Shown: piece after piece, positions 1-8,164 of the stretch
Position numbering within the stretch: the stretch's first letter is position 1
Layout of the letters: the number at the start of each line of letters is the position of its first letter
Assembly (NCBI GenBank): GCA_905214195.1
Contig: CAJMLH010000007.1
Location: 1 to 60,485, forward strand
DNA length: 60,485 bases
Source of the DNA: an uncultured bacterium
GTDB taxonomy: Bacteria; Bacillota; Clostridia; Peptostreptococcales; Anaerovoracaceae
Direction: 5' to 3'
Made by a program: the position numbers and the translations under genes
Notes under the pieces: model-generated
What the model was told of the DNA's origin: nothing
Seen by the model: the letters and a program-made list of their open reading frames with translations, nothing else
Database searches by the model: none

Positions 1-360
1 GAAGAAATTGTAAATCCTATCAATATTTCAATTTCCATATCCGACAGCAAAAATGACGATGTTACCGTTGAAGACTTTGAAGCAATTGAAAAAACAGAGT
101 TTACGGTAGAAGAAGACACCAATGTTTTAGATGCAACACAGCTTTTCTGTGTTTCCAACGAAATTCCAATCGAACTTGATTCAGCAGGAACATATATAGT
201 TTCCATGGCAGGAGCAGGAGAAAAGGATATTGAGACTACTACAGGATGGGTTTATACCGTTAATGGTGAACAACTCAATGTAGGCGCCAACGAAAAAATT
301 CTAAAAGACGGCGACGAAATTTCTTGGGAATTTGTTGACTTTAGCACCTACCAGTGGTAA
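1..360 (+). CDS. DUF4430-type secreted protein, C-terminal fragment
   Basis: An open frame runs from the first base of the window to a TAA at 358-360 (119 residues), so the gene starts upstream. The last ~60 residues carry the DUF4430 (transcobalamin-like C-terminal) signature: TTGWVYTVNGE, then a conserved Gly, then LKDGDEISWEF. In this family the domain is found in extracellular or cell-surface proteins of Firmicutes, often as a repeated module and sometimes linked to cobalamin or surface binding; the exact role here is unknown because the N-terminus is missing. It converges on a sortase gene across a shared bidirectional terminator. Whether the protein is a sortase substrate cannot be judged: the visible C-terminus has no sorting signal. 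Confidence 0.75.
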   Translation, partial: EEIVNPINISISISDSKNDDVTVEDFEAIEKTEFTVEEDTNVLDATQLFCVSNEIPIELDSAGTYIVSMAGAGEKDIETTTGWVYTVNGEQLNVGANEKILKDGDEISWEFVDFSTYQW

Positions 361-425
361 AATATTTTCGGAAATAATATTTAGAAAACTTTCCTTCTTT
401 TATTGAATACACACACACTTTCAGA

Positions 426-452
426 AAAAGCACCTCATCAGAGGTGCTTTTT
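426..452. terminator. bidirectional intrinsic terminator
   Basis: A perfect 11-bp stem (AAAAGCACCTC with its complement) and a 4-nt loop ATCA, with A/T runs on both sides. It lies between the convergent DUF4430 gene and the sortase gene and can serve both. Confidence 0.85.
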
Positions 453-516
453 CCGTTATCTCATTTATCCTTAATTTTTTACATATATCCTACCAAAATA
501 CGAAAATAAATTTGCT

Positions 517-1284
517 TTACTTATCTACTATCTTAGACTTGCTTACAAACTTTGCCTGAAGCACATTTCTCTTATAATCATTACTGTCCTCGGTGCATGT
601 GGACAGTGTCAAAATCTGCTCACCGTTTTCAGGAAGCACCGTATTTTGATAATTGTTTTTGCTCTTGATAAGTTCAAGGTACTTATCATATTCTTCCTTA
701 TTGTCAGAGAACACCGTAAAGGTTCCGTCTTCGATACCTGCCGTATATGCCGCAAAAATCTCATATTTGTTCCATGTGCCGTCAGGAAGCAATATGTATA
801 CATACGGATGTTCATCCCTATACTCTTCCTTAAAAAATTTGTCTAAAGGTCCAAACATCGAGCCGTTATACATATTGTGTCCATATATAATAGTATGAGT
901 ATCAGACATGTCAGGACTGTTAAGTGCCTCTAAAAATATGCTTCCTGCTCCCAGATATTTTTTTTCATATGTCCTGTAGAGGTAATAATAATTATCCACC
1001 CCCTGAAGTATAGGATAACTTATATCAGTCCCTTTAATGTATATCCACCCTCTTACATCACTGTTTTCTTTTATCAGTTTTGCAAGGTCCACATAACTTA
1101 TAACACCGTTTTCATCTTCTTGGACATAATTCTTGTTAGCTTCATCATAATAATCATCTATTTCCTTATAATCAAGGATAATCCCTATCACTTTATAAAG
1201 TGAAAACAGAAATACTCCTATGCAGATAATCATCAGCACAGTATACAAAGTCTTTTTTTTCTTAGGTTTTTTCTGCTCTTCCAT
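517..1284 (-). CDS. class B sortase
   Basis: Membrane-anchored transpeptidase expected to cleave a sorting signal and join a protein to peptidoglycan or another protein outside the cell. A Lys-rich start is followed by one membrane segment (about residues 12-35, TLYTVLMIICIGVFLF), giving an N-in, C-out topology. The catalytic triad is visible: His in IYGHNMYNG (about residue 136), Cys in LTLSTC (about 230) and Arg in YKRNV shortly after. The TLSTC with a near C-terminal Arg fits class B. ATG at 1284 is preferred over an in-frame TTG one codon upstream. It lies 26 bp downstream of ftcD on the same strand, so it may be transcribed with the histidine operon, which is an unusual partner. No obvious substrate gene is present. 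Confidence 0.88.
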   Translation of the reverse strand: MEEQKKPKKKKTLYTVLMIICIGVFLFSLYKVIGIILDYKEIDDYYDEANKNYVQEDENGVISYVDLAKLIKENSDVRGWIYIKGTDISYPILQGVDNYYYLYRTYEKKYLGAGSIFLEALNSPDMSDTHTIIYGHNMYNGSMFGPLDKFFKEEYRDEHPYVYILLPDGTWNKYEIFAAYTAGIEDGTFTVFSDNKEEYDKYLELIKSKNNYQNTVLPENGEQILTLSTCTEDSNDYKRNVLQAKFVSKSKIVDK

Positions 1285-1310
1285 CAAATGCCCCTTTCCG
1301 AAACTTCAAA

Positions 1311-2207
1311 CTATATGATATAGTTCTCCAGCACTTGCCCTTCAAAATCAAAGTCCTCTATCTGTAAATAGTATTCAGCACTGTCTATAAGTGCTTTCAT
1401 CGGACACAGACCTATTACCTCAGAGCCTATCACCCTTACTCCGTATCTCTTGGCTTCACTCTTTACCAGTTCTGTAACTCTGTAAAGCGGTGTCACTCTG
1501 AAATCAGTCATGTTGATAGATACCTGGGCAATATTTCTGTCCTCAAGCATAAATCCCATAGCCTTTACATTTGCCAACCCTCCGTCCTTTTCTCTGATGA
1601 CCTTGGCGATTTTCTTTGCGATTTCCACATCCGATGTGTTCAGGTTTAAGTTATATGCCACAAGAGGAGGTCTCGCTCCCACTGCGACAACTCCACCTGT
1701 AGGATGAATACGAGCTCCTCCGAAATCAGGCTCCCATTCGGGATCCTTTACTTTCTCTGCCATACCTTCAAACTGGCCTTTTCTTACTGTTGCCAGATTT
1801 TTTCTTGCTTCCTTTCGTGCGGACATCTCATACAGAAATACAGGAAGTTCGGCTTCTTCGGCAATTCTCTTTCCAACTCTTTCGGAAAGCTTGATACAGT
1901 CCTCGTTGGTAGCTTCTTTTATAGGTACGAAAGGCATAACATCCACGCAGCCCATTCTTGGATGTTCACCTGTATGCTTGGTCAGGTCTATAAGCTCCAC
2001 GGCTTTTTTTGCAAGCTTAACGCTGGCCTCTTCTACACCTTTGGCATCGCCTATATAGGTTATTACCGACCTGTTATGGTTTGGGTCTGACGAATAATTG
2101 AGTAAAGTGCAGCCCGGAGTAGTTCTTATCTGGTCTACGCAGGCTTCTATTATTTCTTGATTTCTTCCCTCTGAAATATTGGGAATGCTTTCGATTATCT
2201 GAGCCAT
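1311..2207 (-). CDS. ftcD: glutamate formimidoyltransferase
   Basis: Transfers the formimino group of N-formimino-L-glutamate to tetrahydrofolate, giving glutamate and 5-formimino-THF. The 298-residue length matches the stand-alone formiminotransferase (N- and C-subdomains) without the cyclodeaminase domain fused in the mammalian enzyme; that activity is supplied by the gene just upstream. Family features are the N-terminal ESIPNISEGRN, HTGEHPRMGCVDVMPFVP (substrate/folate site) and GGARIHPTGGVVAVGARPPLVA. AAGGAG lies 5 bp before the ATG. It is the last enzyme gene of the hut operon. Confidence 0.95.
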   Translation of the reverse strand: MAQIIESIPNISEGRNQEIIEACVDQIRTTPGCTLLNYSSDPNHNRSVITYIGDAKGVEEASVKLAKKAVELIDLTKHTGEHPRMGCVDVMPFVPIKEATNEDCIKLSERVGKRIAEEAELPVFLYEMSARKEARKNLATVRKGQFEGMAEKVKDPEWEPDFGGARIHPTGGVVAVGARPPLVAYNLNLNTSDVEIAKKIAKVIREKDGGLANVKAMGFMLEDRNIAQVSINMTDFRVTPLYRVTELVKSEAKRYGVRVIGSEVIGLCPMKALIDSAEYYLQIEDFDFEGQVLENYII

Positions 2208-2228
2208 ATTTATCTCCTTTTTAAAACT

Positions 2229-2852
2229 TTACAGTGAGTTCAAAACATCTTCATAAATTTTTTCCGCTAAATTTTCAGCTTTTTTGACCATATCTTCTGC
2301 ATTTTCAAAACGCAGTTTGATATTCTCATCTTTTATAGACGGCAAATTTATTTTCACATTCAGATATGCTCCTTTTAATCCCGCAAGCAGATTAAGTGCC
2401 GCAACTCCAAGGTCTGATGCTGCATTGGGATTTGATTTTCCTACTATTTTGGCAGTAGTCTCAAGTCCGCAAATGCAAAGTTCCATAGTTTCATACGGAA
2501 CTTCTGTTGCAAGCACGGTAGCTTCTTGAATAGCCTCGCTTCTCTTTGCCTTTTGTTCTTCGTCATCCTTAGGCAATTTGAAAGCAGCCGATACACGATT
2601 GAATGCCTCAGTATCCTTATCTACAGCTTCAATCAATTTGTCATAAGTCGATGATATTTCTTCTCTTACTTCAACGCAAAGGTCTTTGTATTGTAAATAT
2701 TTTTCCTTTGGAATCGTAAGGTCACATACCATCATAACAAGACCTGCCCCCTGAGCTGCCGAAAGTGCACTTACAGAACCACCTCCGGGAGCCGGTGCAT
2801 CAGATGCCAAAACATCAAGATAATTTCTAATCGTCATATCAACTAATTTCAT
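2229..2852 (-). CDS. fchA: formiminotetrahydrofolate cyclodeaminase
   Basis: Cyclodeaminase/cyclohydrolase-family protein (207 residues). In the histidine context it should convert 5-formimino-THF to 5,10-methenyl-THF with release of ammonia, recovering the one-carbon unit. Signature segments are DAPAPGGGSVSALSAAQGAGLVMMV near the N-terminus and the helical SNPNAASDLGVAALNLLAGL. The ATG at 2852 shares a base with the hutI stop (TGATG), indicating translational coupling; a TTG one codon earlier is less likely. Neighbouring hutI and ftcD make the formimino rather than methenyl-THF cyclohydrolase role most likely. Confidence 0.93.
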   Translation of the reverse strand: MKLVDMTIRNYLDVLASDAPAPGGGSVSALSAAQGAGLVMMVCDLTIPKEKYLQYKDLCVEVREEISSTYDKLIEAVDKDTEAFNRVSAAFKLPKDDEEQKAKRSEAIQEATVLATEVPYETMELCICGLETTAKIVGKSNPNAASDLGVAALNLLAGLKGAYLNVKINLPSIKDENIKLRFENAEDMVKKAENLAEKIYEDVLNSL

Positions 2853-4090
2853 CAAATTACAATTCCTTTCTTTATAACCGTATTAACAAGATTTGAGCCG
2901 AAACGATAGCACAGCATTTCCATATCATCGGCATTCCATATTACCATGTCGGCCTGCTTACCCTCTTCCAGCGTTCCTATTGTTTTTTCTTTTCCTATGG
3001 CACATGCCGGATTAACAGTTACCGCCGTTAGAACTTCTTCCGGCAGCATTTTATATTTCAAACATCCTAAATTCATTACAAACTGCAAATTCAAAGACGG
3101 ACATGAACCCGGATTAAAATCTGATGCCAAAGCCACAGGGATTTCAAATTCATCTATCATCCTTCTTACAGGCGCAAACCCTGCGTTTAGATAAAATGAT
3201 GTTGCAGGAAGACACATTGCCGTCGTTTTACTTTCTGCCATAGCTTTCATCCCGTCATCATTTATGACTATAAGATGTTCCGCAGAAACAGCTTCCATCT
3301 CTCCTGCCAAAACTGAACCGCCGATAGCTTCTATTTCATCAGCATGTATTCTGAGCTTAAATCCCAGTTGTTTTGCTTTTTCAAGGTAAACCTTGCTTTG
3401 TTCTACATTAAATACCGAGTCCTCGGTGAAAATGTCTACATACTCCGCCAAGTTATGTTCTTTAACATAAGGCATCATCTCATCACAGCAGATTCTGATG
3501 TACTCTTCCTCTTTGCCTTTCCAACATTCTTCCACAGCATGGGCCGCCATAAATGTTGGGGTTATGTCCATAGCATGTTTGTCATTAAGCAAATTCAAGA
3601 CCTCAAGCATTTTTATTTCCGTCTCGAAATCAAGGCCGTATCCACTCTTCGCTTCACAACTTGTTACTCCAAGACTCATCATCTCGTCAAGAAAACCCTT
3701 TGTTTTATCATAAAGCTGTTCAAAAGAAGCCGCTCTTGTCTTTCTTACGGTATCCATTATGCCGCCGCCGGCTCTTAAAATATCAAGATAACCTGCACCT
3801 TTCAGCTTCAGAGGGATTTCATGTTGCCTGTATCCCCCGAACACCATATGGGTATGTCCGTCCACAAGACCGGGTGTTACGAGACATCCTCCCGCATCAA
3901 CAACTTTATCTGCATCTGCCTCACCATGCGGCAATACCCCGTCTGATGTTATTTCATGAATTATGCCGTCTTTTACCAGAATAGCCGCATTTTTCAGCTT
4001 TATATTTTCAGCTTGTTTTTCCCCCCTGTGGCTGAAATTGCCTATCGGCGTCTGTAACAAGCCTATGTTTTTTATCAGCAAAACTGCCAT
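2852..4090 (-). CDS. hutI: imidazolonepropionase
   Basis: Hydrolyses 4-imidazolone-5-propanoate to N-formimino-L-glutamate. The 412-residue amidohydrolase-fold protein shows GLVDGHTHMVFGG (metal-binding HxH), MAAHAVEECWKGKEEEY, RIHADEIEAIGG (metal His/Glu) and ASDFNPGSCPSLNLQ (catalytic Asp region). These match HutI rather than general amidohydrolases. A strong GGAGG precedes the ATG. The gene lies between hutU (72 bp gap) and fchA (1-bp overlap). Confidence 0.96.
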   Translation of the reverse strand: MAVLLIKNIGLLQTPIGNFSHRGEKQAENIKLKNAAILVKDGIIHEITSDGVLPHGEADADKVVDAGGCLVTPGLVDGHTHMVFGGYRQHEIPLKLKGAGYLDILRAGGGIMDTVRKTRAASFEQLYDKTKGFLDEMMSLGVTSCEAKSGYGLDFETEIKMLEVLNLLNDKHAMDITPTFMAAHAVEECWKGKEEEYIRICCDEMMPYVKEHNLAEYVDIFTEDSVFNVEQSKVYLEKAKQLGFKLRIHADEIEAIGGSVLAGEMEAVSAEHLIVINDDGMKAMAESKTTAMCLPATSFYLNAGFAPVRRMIDEFEIPVALASDFNPGSCPSLNLQFVMNLGCLKYKMLPEEVLTAVTVNPACAIGKEKTIGTLEEGKQADMVIWNADDMEMLCYRFGSNLVNTVIKKGIVI

Positions 4091-4162
4091 TTAACCATCC
4101 TCCGAATCATTTTGCACCAAAGTTTCAATACTTCGTACTATCCGTTTTTGATTTATCTTTAT

Positions 4163-6187
4163 CTATTTTACAAACTCATCTACCGTCTTGTCAATAAGCG
4201 TATCATCTGCTATATACGGTATGGTTATATGGCCTTTTCCCTTATAGTTTTTATTATATTCTACTGAAGTGGTAAGGGCATTTTCATTTCTTGCCCAGCT
4301 TCTTCTGGCAACACCGCCCATTACATCCCACATCATTGCAGATTTGATAATTTCATCTGTTCTTTCACTTCCGTCAAGCAACAATCCAAAACCGCCGTTG
4401 ATAGCCTTGCCGATTCCTACACCGCCGCCGTTATGCAGTGCACAAAGAGACATTCCTCTTGCCGCATTTCCTGCAAAACACTGAACAGCCATATCTGCCA
4501 TGACATTAGACCCGTCTTTTATATTTGAAGTTTCTCTGAAAGGCGAATCTGTTCCCGAAACATCATGATGATCTCTTCCCATCATTACCGGGCCGATTTT
4601 CCCCTCTCTCACAAGTTCGTTAAACTTAAGGGCTATCCTTGTTCTTCCCTCTGCATCCTGATACAGAATTCTTGCCTGTGTTCCCACTACTAATTTATTT
4701 TCCTTGGCATCTCTTATCCATACCCAGTTGTCTCTATCCTGTGCTCTTCTGCCCGGGTCAATACAGTCCATAGCTGCCTTATCTGTAATTTCAAGGTCCT
4801 CAGGCTTTCCGGACAAACAAACCCATCTGAAAGGGCCGTAACCGTAGTCAAAAAGAATCGGTCCCATTATATCCTCTACATAAGACGGCCATATAAAACC
4901 GTCCTTATCATCATAACCGTTCTTTGAAATTTCTTTTATTCCCGCATCATACATGGCTTTCATGAATGAATTTCCGTAATCAAAGAAATAAGTTCCTCTT
5001 TCCGTAAGCGCTTTTATGGCTCTGTAATGTCTGTGCAAGGTTTCATCTACCTTTTTGCAGAAAAGTTCTCTGTTTTCATGAAGCATCTTTGTTCTTTCTT
5101 CAAATGTCATATCCGCAGGGCAGTAACCTCCGTTATATACATTGTGACACGATGTTTGGTCTGACAAAAGATCTATTGAAAAATTCTTCTCCACAGCTGC
5201 TTCAAGCAAATCTACAATATTCCCATGATATGCTATCGAAATGCTTTCCTTTGCCGCAAGTTTTTTCTCTGCCAAAGCAAATATCTCATCTATATCGTCC
5301 ATGATAATATCTACCCAGCCCTGATCATGTCTTGTTTCTATTCTTGACAAATCAACTTCTGCGAATATTCCAACCGCTCCAGCTATATTGGCTGCTTTTG
5401 GCTGAGCCCCGCTCATACCCCCAAGGCCGGAAGATACAAATGTATGTCCTGTAAGGTCTCCCTGCGGCGAAACGCCTAAATATTTTCTTCCCGCATTGAG
5501 AATTGTATTGAATGTACCGTGTACTATTCCTTGAGGGCCTATATACATCCATCCGCCTGCCGTCATCTGTCCGTAGTTGGCAACTCCCATTTCCTCGGCA
5601 ATTTCCCAGTCGTCTATATTGTCATACATTCCAACCATTATGGAGTTTGTGATTATAACACGAGGCGCCTCCGGCTTAGACGGAAAGAGTCCCAGCGGGT
5701 GTCCCGATTCTACTACAAGAGTCTGATTTTCGGTAAGTTCTTCAAGATATTTTTTTATAAGTCTGTATTGCAGCCAATTCTGGCATACCTGACCTGTTTC
5801 TCCATAGGTAACCAATTCATATGGATATAGGGCAACTTCAAAGTCAAGATTGTTTTCTATCATGACCTGAAAAGCCTTTCCGGCAAGGCATTTGCCTTTA
5901 TATTCGTTTATTGGCTTTCCGTAGAGCCGTCCCTCAGGTCTGTATCTGTAGGCATATATCCTGCCTCGTGTTTTAAGCTCCTCCATAAATTCGGGAGCTA
6001 ATTTGCTGTGCAATTCCTCAGGCACATATCTCAGTGCATTCTTTAGGGCTATCTTTGTCTGTTCTTTCGTAAGACGAAAACCTCTGTCAGGTGCTCTCCT
6101 GATTCCCTCTTTAAACTTTGGATATTCAGGATATTCATTATCAAGTTTTACAGTCATAGCCTCATATATGGTTTTATTATCCGGCAT
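4163..6187 (-). CDS. hutU: urocanate hydratase
   Basis: NAD+-dependent urocanase: adds water to urocanate to form imidazolonepropionate. Recognisable features are ESGHPLGLFPSKPEAPRVIITNSIMVG, the glycine-rich TGHTFVSSGLGGMSGAQPKAA (NAD+ region), DQTSCHNVYNGGYCP with the conserved Cys, and GRDHHDVSGTDSPFRETS. At 674 residues it is about 110 residues longer than the classical Pseudomonas/Bacillus enzyme (~555) and fits the longer form I associate with anaerobes. AGGAGG is upstream of the ATG. It is 11 bp downstream of hutH. Confidence 0.96.
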   Translation of the reverse strand: MPDNKTIYEAMTVKLDNEYPEYPKFKEGIRRAPDRGFRLTKEQTKIALKNALRYVPEELHSKLAPEFMEELKTRGRIYAYRYRPEGRLYGKPINEYKGKCLAGKAFQVMIENNLDFEVALYPYELVTYGETGQVCQNWLQYRLIKKYLEELTENQTLVVESGHPLGLFPSKPEAPRVIITNSIMVGMYDNIDDWEIAEEMGVANYGQMTAGGWMYIGPQGIVHGTFNTILNAGRKYLGVSPQGDLTGHTFVSSGLGGMSGAQPKAANIAGAVGIFAEVDLSRIETRHDQGWVDIIMDDIDEIFALAEKKLAAKESISIAYHGNIVDLLEAAVEKNFSIDLLSDQTSCHNVYNGGYCPADMTFEERTKMLHENRELFCKKVDETLHRHYRAIKALTERGTYFFDYGNSFMKAMYDAGIKEISKNGYDDKDGFIWPSYVEDIMGPILFDYGYGPFRWVCLSGKPEDLEITDKAAMDCIDPGRRAQDRDNWVWIRDAKENKLVVGTQARILYQDAEGRTRIALKFNELVREGKIGPVMMGRDHHDVSGTDSPFRETSNIKDGSNVMADMAVQCFAGNAARGMSLCALHNGGGVGIGKAINGGFGLLLDGSERTDEIIKSAMMWDVMGGVARRSWARNENALTTSVEYNKNYKGKGHITIPYIADDTLIDKTVDEFVK

Positions 6188-6198
6188 TTTCTTTCCTC

Positions 6199-7737
6199 CT
6201 ATTTAAGTTCTACGGTTTTTTCCACGGCTTCCAAAAGACTGCCGTTTTTAACCATCTCGTCAAACTTTACAAGTTCATCGTGCATTATTACATCTTTTTC
6301 TATCGGTTCTGATAATGTTCTTATGTAATCATAAGCGGCTCTTGTGGCCGGGGCAAGCTTATCTATTCCGCCCTCGCCCATTTCCTGACGAAGCCATATA
6401 GCCTGTGCAGCAGCGGCAATTTCTATCCCGATTACTTTCTGAGTATTATCCAAAACCATGGCCGCCGTCCTCGCAGATGTAGTTCCCATCGACACATGAT
6501 CCTCCTGATTGGCAGATGACGGAATCGAATCCACACATGCAGGATGATCGTAGACTTTGTTTTCCGATACCATAGATGCCGCAGAATATTGGGCTATCAT
6601 AAATCCTGAACAAACTCCGCCGTATTTCGTCAAAAACGGAGGAAGTCCCTCAGATAAAGCTGAGTTTACCAGTCTTTCTATTCTTCTTTCAGATACATTT
6701 GCAAGTTCTGAAATTGCCATTTTAAGAAAATCAAATGTCAGCGCCACAGGCTGGCCATGGAAATTACCTCCACTGATAACCTCTTCCTCATCAGGAAAAA
6801 CTATTGGATTATCTGTAACTGCATTTATCTCTGCAGATACCATTTCATATGCGTACCTTACCGCATCTCTTGTAGCGCCATGTATCTGTGGCGCACATCT
6901 TAGCGTATATGGGTCCTGAACTTTATGCTCTTGCAATTCAAGGGCATTTCCCGAACCCTTAAGCAAATTGCGTAAGTTTTCAGCTGATTCTTTCTGTCCC
7001 ATATGCCCACGCAAATCATGAATCTTATGGTCATATGCTTTTTTAATCGCATGAAGAGCCTCTCCTGTCATGGCACATGCCAAATCTGCCAGTTTTTGAA
7101 GAGCCATAGCATCCCAAAGAACATTGACTCCTACGGCTGTCATCATCTGTGTTCCGTTATTCAGCGCCAGTCCCTCTTTTGCAGCCAGTACCACAGGTTT
7201 TATCCCTGCTTTTTCCATAGCTTCCTGCGCATCCATTATTATACCGTTGTACTCTGCCTTGCCTTCTCCTATAAGGCCTAATGCAATGTGTGAAAGAGGC
7301 GCCAAATCTCCCGATGCCCCAAGGGAACCCTTTTGAGGAACAACAGGATGAACTCCCTTGTTTATCATATCTATCAATGTCTGAAGTGTAATAAGTCTTA
7401 TCCCTGAATTTCCCCTTGCAAGTGCGTTACAGCGAAGCAGCATTGCCGCTCTTACATACTCTCTGGGATATCCCTCACCCATGCTGCATGTATGACTTAT
7501 AATAAGATTTCTCTGCAACTCTTCAGTCTTTTCTTCAGAAATTACTACATTTGAAAATTTACCGAACCCGGTCGTTAATCCATAAATAACAGCCTTTTCT
7601 TTAAGCTTTTTTTCAATATAATCTCTTGCCTTTTGTACATTTTCTACAGCTTCCTCTGTCAGTTTCACTTCTTCGCCGTTTCTGCATACGCGAATAACTT
7701 CTTCAACTGTCAGGTCTCGTCCGTTTATAAAAACCAT
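6199..7737 (-). CDS. hutH: histidine ammonia-lyase
   Basis: Deaminates L-histidine to trans-urocanate, the first step of degradation. The 512-residue length is normal. The Ala-Ser-Gly triad that cyclises to the MIO electrophile is at residues 141-143 (GSLGASGDLAPLSH). YGLTTGFGKFSNV, NGTQMMTAVG, TDNPIVF and SIPSSANQEDHVSMG are also family hallmarks. It is the first gene of the operon, preceded by a perfect palindrome and a TATAAT box; a G-rich ribosome site (GGGGGAACGGAG) precedes the ATG. Confidence 0.97.
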   Translation of the reverse strand: MVFINGRDLTVEEVIRVCRNGEEVKLTEEAVENVQKARDYIEKKLKEKAVIYGLTTGFGKFSNVVISEEKTEELQRNLIISHTCSMGEGYPREYVRAAMLLRCNALARGNSGIRLITLQTLIDMINKGVHPVVPQKGSLGASGDLAPLSHIALGLIGEGKAEYNGIIMDAQEAMEKAGIKPVVLAAKEGLALNNGTQMMTAVGVNVLWDAMALQKLADLACAMTGEALHAIKKAYDHKIHDLRGHMGQKESAENLRNLLKGSGNALELQEHKVQDPYTLRCAPQIHGATRDAVRYAYEMVSAEINAVTDNPIVFPDEEEVISGGNFHGQPVALTFDFLKMAISELANVSERRIERLVNSALSEGLPPFLTKYGGVCSGFMIAQYSAASMVSENKVYDHPACVDSIPSSANQEDHVSMGTTSARTAAMVLDNTQKVIGIEIAAAAQAIWLRQEMGEGGIDKLAPATRAAYDYIRTLSEPIEKDVIMHDELVKFDEMVKNGSLLEAVEKTVELK

Positions 7738-7764
7738 GCTCCGTTCCCCCGTTTCTTAATGACA

Positions 7765-7788
7765 CATTTTGCATAATTATGCAAAATG
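7765..7788. promoter_or_regulatory. 24-bp perfect palindrome in the hutH leader, putative operator
   Basis: The half site CATTTTGCATAA is followed immediately by its exact reverse complement. It lies 28-51 bp upstream of the hutH start and 24 bp downstream of the TATAAT box, so it covers roughly the +15 to +40 region of the transcript. That is a good place for a repressor controlling the hut operon. No regulator gene is adjacent, so the binding protein is unknown. Confidence 0.65.
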
Positions 7789-7811
7789 CAGCAGCTATAT
7801 TTAGTAATAAT

Positions 7812-7840
7812 ATTATACCGCCTTTTCGTGTCTGTTTCTA
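7812..7840 (-). promoter_or_regulatory. putative hut operon promoter (TATAAT, weak -35)
   Basis: A consensus TATAAT (7812-7817 on the minus strand) lies 75 bp upstream of hutH. The expected -35 position reads TAGAAA, a poor match, so the promoter may depend on an activator. Confidence 0.45.
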
Positions 7841-8110
7841 TTGTTTTTTAATCATTTACTTTGATTTTATCACATTTTAAGGGTTTATTTTCTAAAAACG
7901 GACTCTATTGTATATCACTTTATCGAGGTACATTTGTAGCGATATAAATCAGTCATGCAGTGCATAATGTATACAAGCAATGCATAAAATTTTCTAAATC
8001 CCCTCAACATGTTGAAATTGCTACTTTTTTGACAAGTATTTTCTTGCAATCTCGTCCCCCCGCTCCTGTTTTTATCTTGATATTTATGTTTTTCGTCATT
8101 ATAAAACAAA

Positions 8111-8136
8111 AATTGCCGGGAATAATCCCGACAATT
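8111..8136 (-). terminator. intrinsic terminator after feoAB
   Basis: On the minus strand AATTG(T)CGGGA pairs with TCCCG(G)CAATT around a TTAT loop with one G-U pair, followed by a T-rich run. It ends 28 bp after the feoAB stop. The rest of the 7738-8164 gap holds only the hut promoter and palindrome; short ORFs there have no coding support. Confidence 0.8.
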
Positions 8137-8164
8137 TTTATATACACATTTTATTCATTATTTT

